DNA from: an uncultured Prevotellaceae bacterium
GTDB taxonomy: Bacteria > Bacteroidota > Bacteroidia > Bacteroidales > Muribaculaceae
Assembly: GCA_946055125.1 (NCBI GenBank)
Contig: CAMGFF010000175.1
Coordinates: 1 to 5,409 of the forward strand
Reading direction: 5' to 3'
DNA: 5,409 nucleotides
In this document: one piece after another, positions 5,151 to 5,409 of the stretch
How the letters are laid out: each line of letters starts with the position of its first letter
Position numbering within the stretch: position 1 is the first letter of the stretch
Notes under the pieces: model-generated
The model's database searches: none
Told to the model about the DNA's origin: nothing
What the model saw: only the letters and a program-made list of their open reading frames with translations
Translations under genes and position numbers: made by a program

Positions 5151-5409
5151 ATGATTCAACGATTCTTGAGATTTGTGGCTTGCGCTGCCCTCACTGTGGC
5201 ATGTGCCGGCACTGCTGTGGCCGAAACTTTTGTGGGCGGCCGCACCGACTTCCGCGACGAGACTATCTATTTTGCCATGACCACACGCTTCTACGACGGC
5301 GACCCTAAGAACAACGTGTGTGGCTGGGACCGCCAGAATGTGCAGATTGCCAATAACGACCCCGACTGGCGCGGCGACTTCAAGGGCCTCATCGAGAAGC
5401 TCGACTACA
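5151..5409 (+). CDS. Secreted GH13 alpha-amylase family enzyme, N-terminal fragment
   Basis: Only the first 86 residues are in the window; the gene runs off the right edge. GH13 enzymes hydrolyse or rearrange alpha-glucosidic bonds in starch, glycogen and related glucans. Residues 1-24 are a signal peptide with a likely AVA|ET cleavage site, so the enzyme works outside the cytoplasm. The visible start of the TIM barrel is typical: DETIYFAMTTRFYDGDPKNN (36-55), CGWD (57-60) and DPDWRGDFKGLIEKLDY (70-86), which precedes the usual 'LGfTaIWitP' strand beyond the edge. The D-G-D-x-x-N-N stretch (49-55) belongs to the N-terminal calcium-loop type seen in many secreted alpha-amylases. Catalytic Asp/Glu/Asp residues lie outside the window. 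ATG 5151 gives the signal peptide and is preceded by A-rich sequence. It has its own promoter and is separated from the metal operon by a strong hairpin, so it is likely regulated on its own. Confidence 0.9.
   Translation, partial: MIQRFLRFVACAALTVACAGTAVAETFVGGRTDFRDETIYFAMTTRFYDGDPKNNVCGWDRQNVQIANNDPDWRGDFKGLIEKLDY

Noticed and set aside
1..5409. Glycan utilization locus (PUL) covering the window
   Set aside because: Two glycosidases are present, but no SusC/SusD pair or glycan regulator; the receptor lacks the SusC-type N-terminal extension and is paired with a metal protein instead.

Overview
The window looks like chromosomal DNA from a Bacteroidota member, most likely the order Bacteroidales (a Prevotella- or Muribaculaceae-like gut lineage is my guess, not demonstrable here). 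The evidence is Bacteroidota-type promoters (TTTG/TTGG, about 20 nt, TAnnTTTG) ahead of four transcription units, A-rich translation starts without strong Shine-Dalgarno sequences, GC-rich genes separated by AT-rich spacers, and the gene content: secreted GH3 and GH13 glycosidases, an Rpn/PD-(D/E)XK 'transposase-like' nuclease, and a TonB-dependent receptor of a Bacteroidota type.

Layout. (1) 1-1109, minus strand: the N-terminal 369 residues of a secreted GH3 beta-glucosidase-type enzyme, cut by the window edge. (2) 1110-1357: divergent intergenic region with one promoter facing each way. (3) 1358-2266, plus strand: a complete Rpn-family PD-(D/E)XK nuclease with a tetrapeptide-repeat C-terminal tail and a possible internal start, flanked by two near-identical 14-nt palindrome-containing repeats. 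(4) 2267-2616, about 350 nt without a conventional gene: an intrinsic-terminator-like hairpin, a clear promoter, then a leader of about 170 nt with mutually exclusive stems and a 13-codon upstream ORF that ends one base before a strong hairpin. (5) 2617-4960, plus strand: a two-gene operon, a TonB-dependent outer-membrane receptor followed 16 nt later by a secreted heavy-metal-associated (HMA) domain protein with an MHCANC metal site. (6) 4961-5150: a 17-bp perfect inverted repeat, then a promoter. (7) 5151-5409, plus strand: the first 86 residues of a secreted GH13 alpha-amylase-type enzyme, cut by the window edge.

How the parts may work together. The receptor/HMA pair is the most coherent module: the receptor would move a metal or metal complex across the outer membrane and the small HMA protein would bind soft metal (Cu is most usual for this fold) in the periplasm. 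The GH3 and GH13 enzymes both suit alpha-/beta-glucan breakdown, but they have their own promoters and are separated by unrelated genes, so this is not a compact polysaccharide utilization locus. The Rpn gene is a self-contained unit whose architecture resembles the reported gene-within-gene Rpn toxin-antitoxin/anti-phage proteins.

The strongest candidates for something undescribed are the structured leader with its upstream ORF ahead of the receptor/HMA operon, and the Rpn gene with its tail repeats and flanking repeat pair. Both are inferences from sequence alone.
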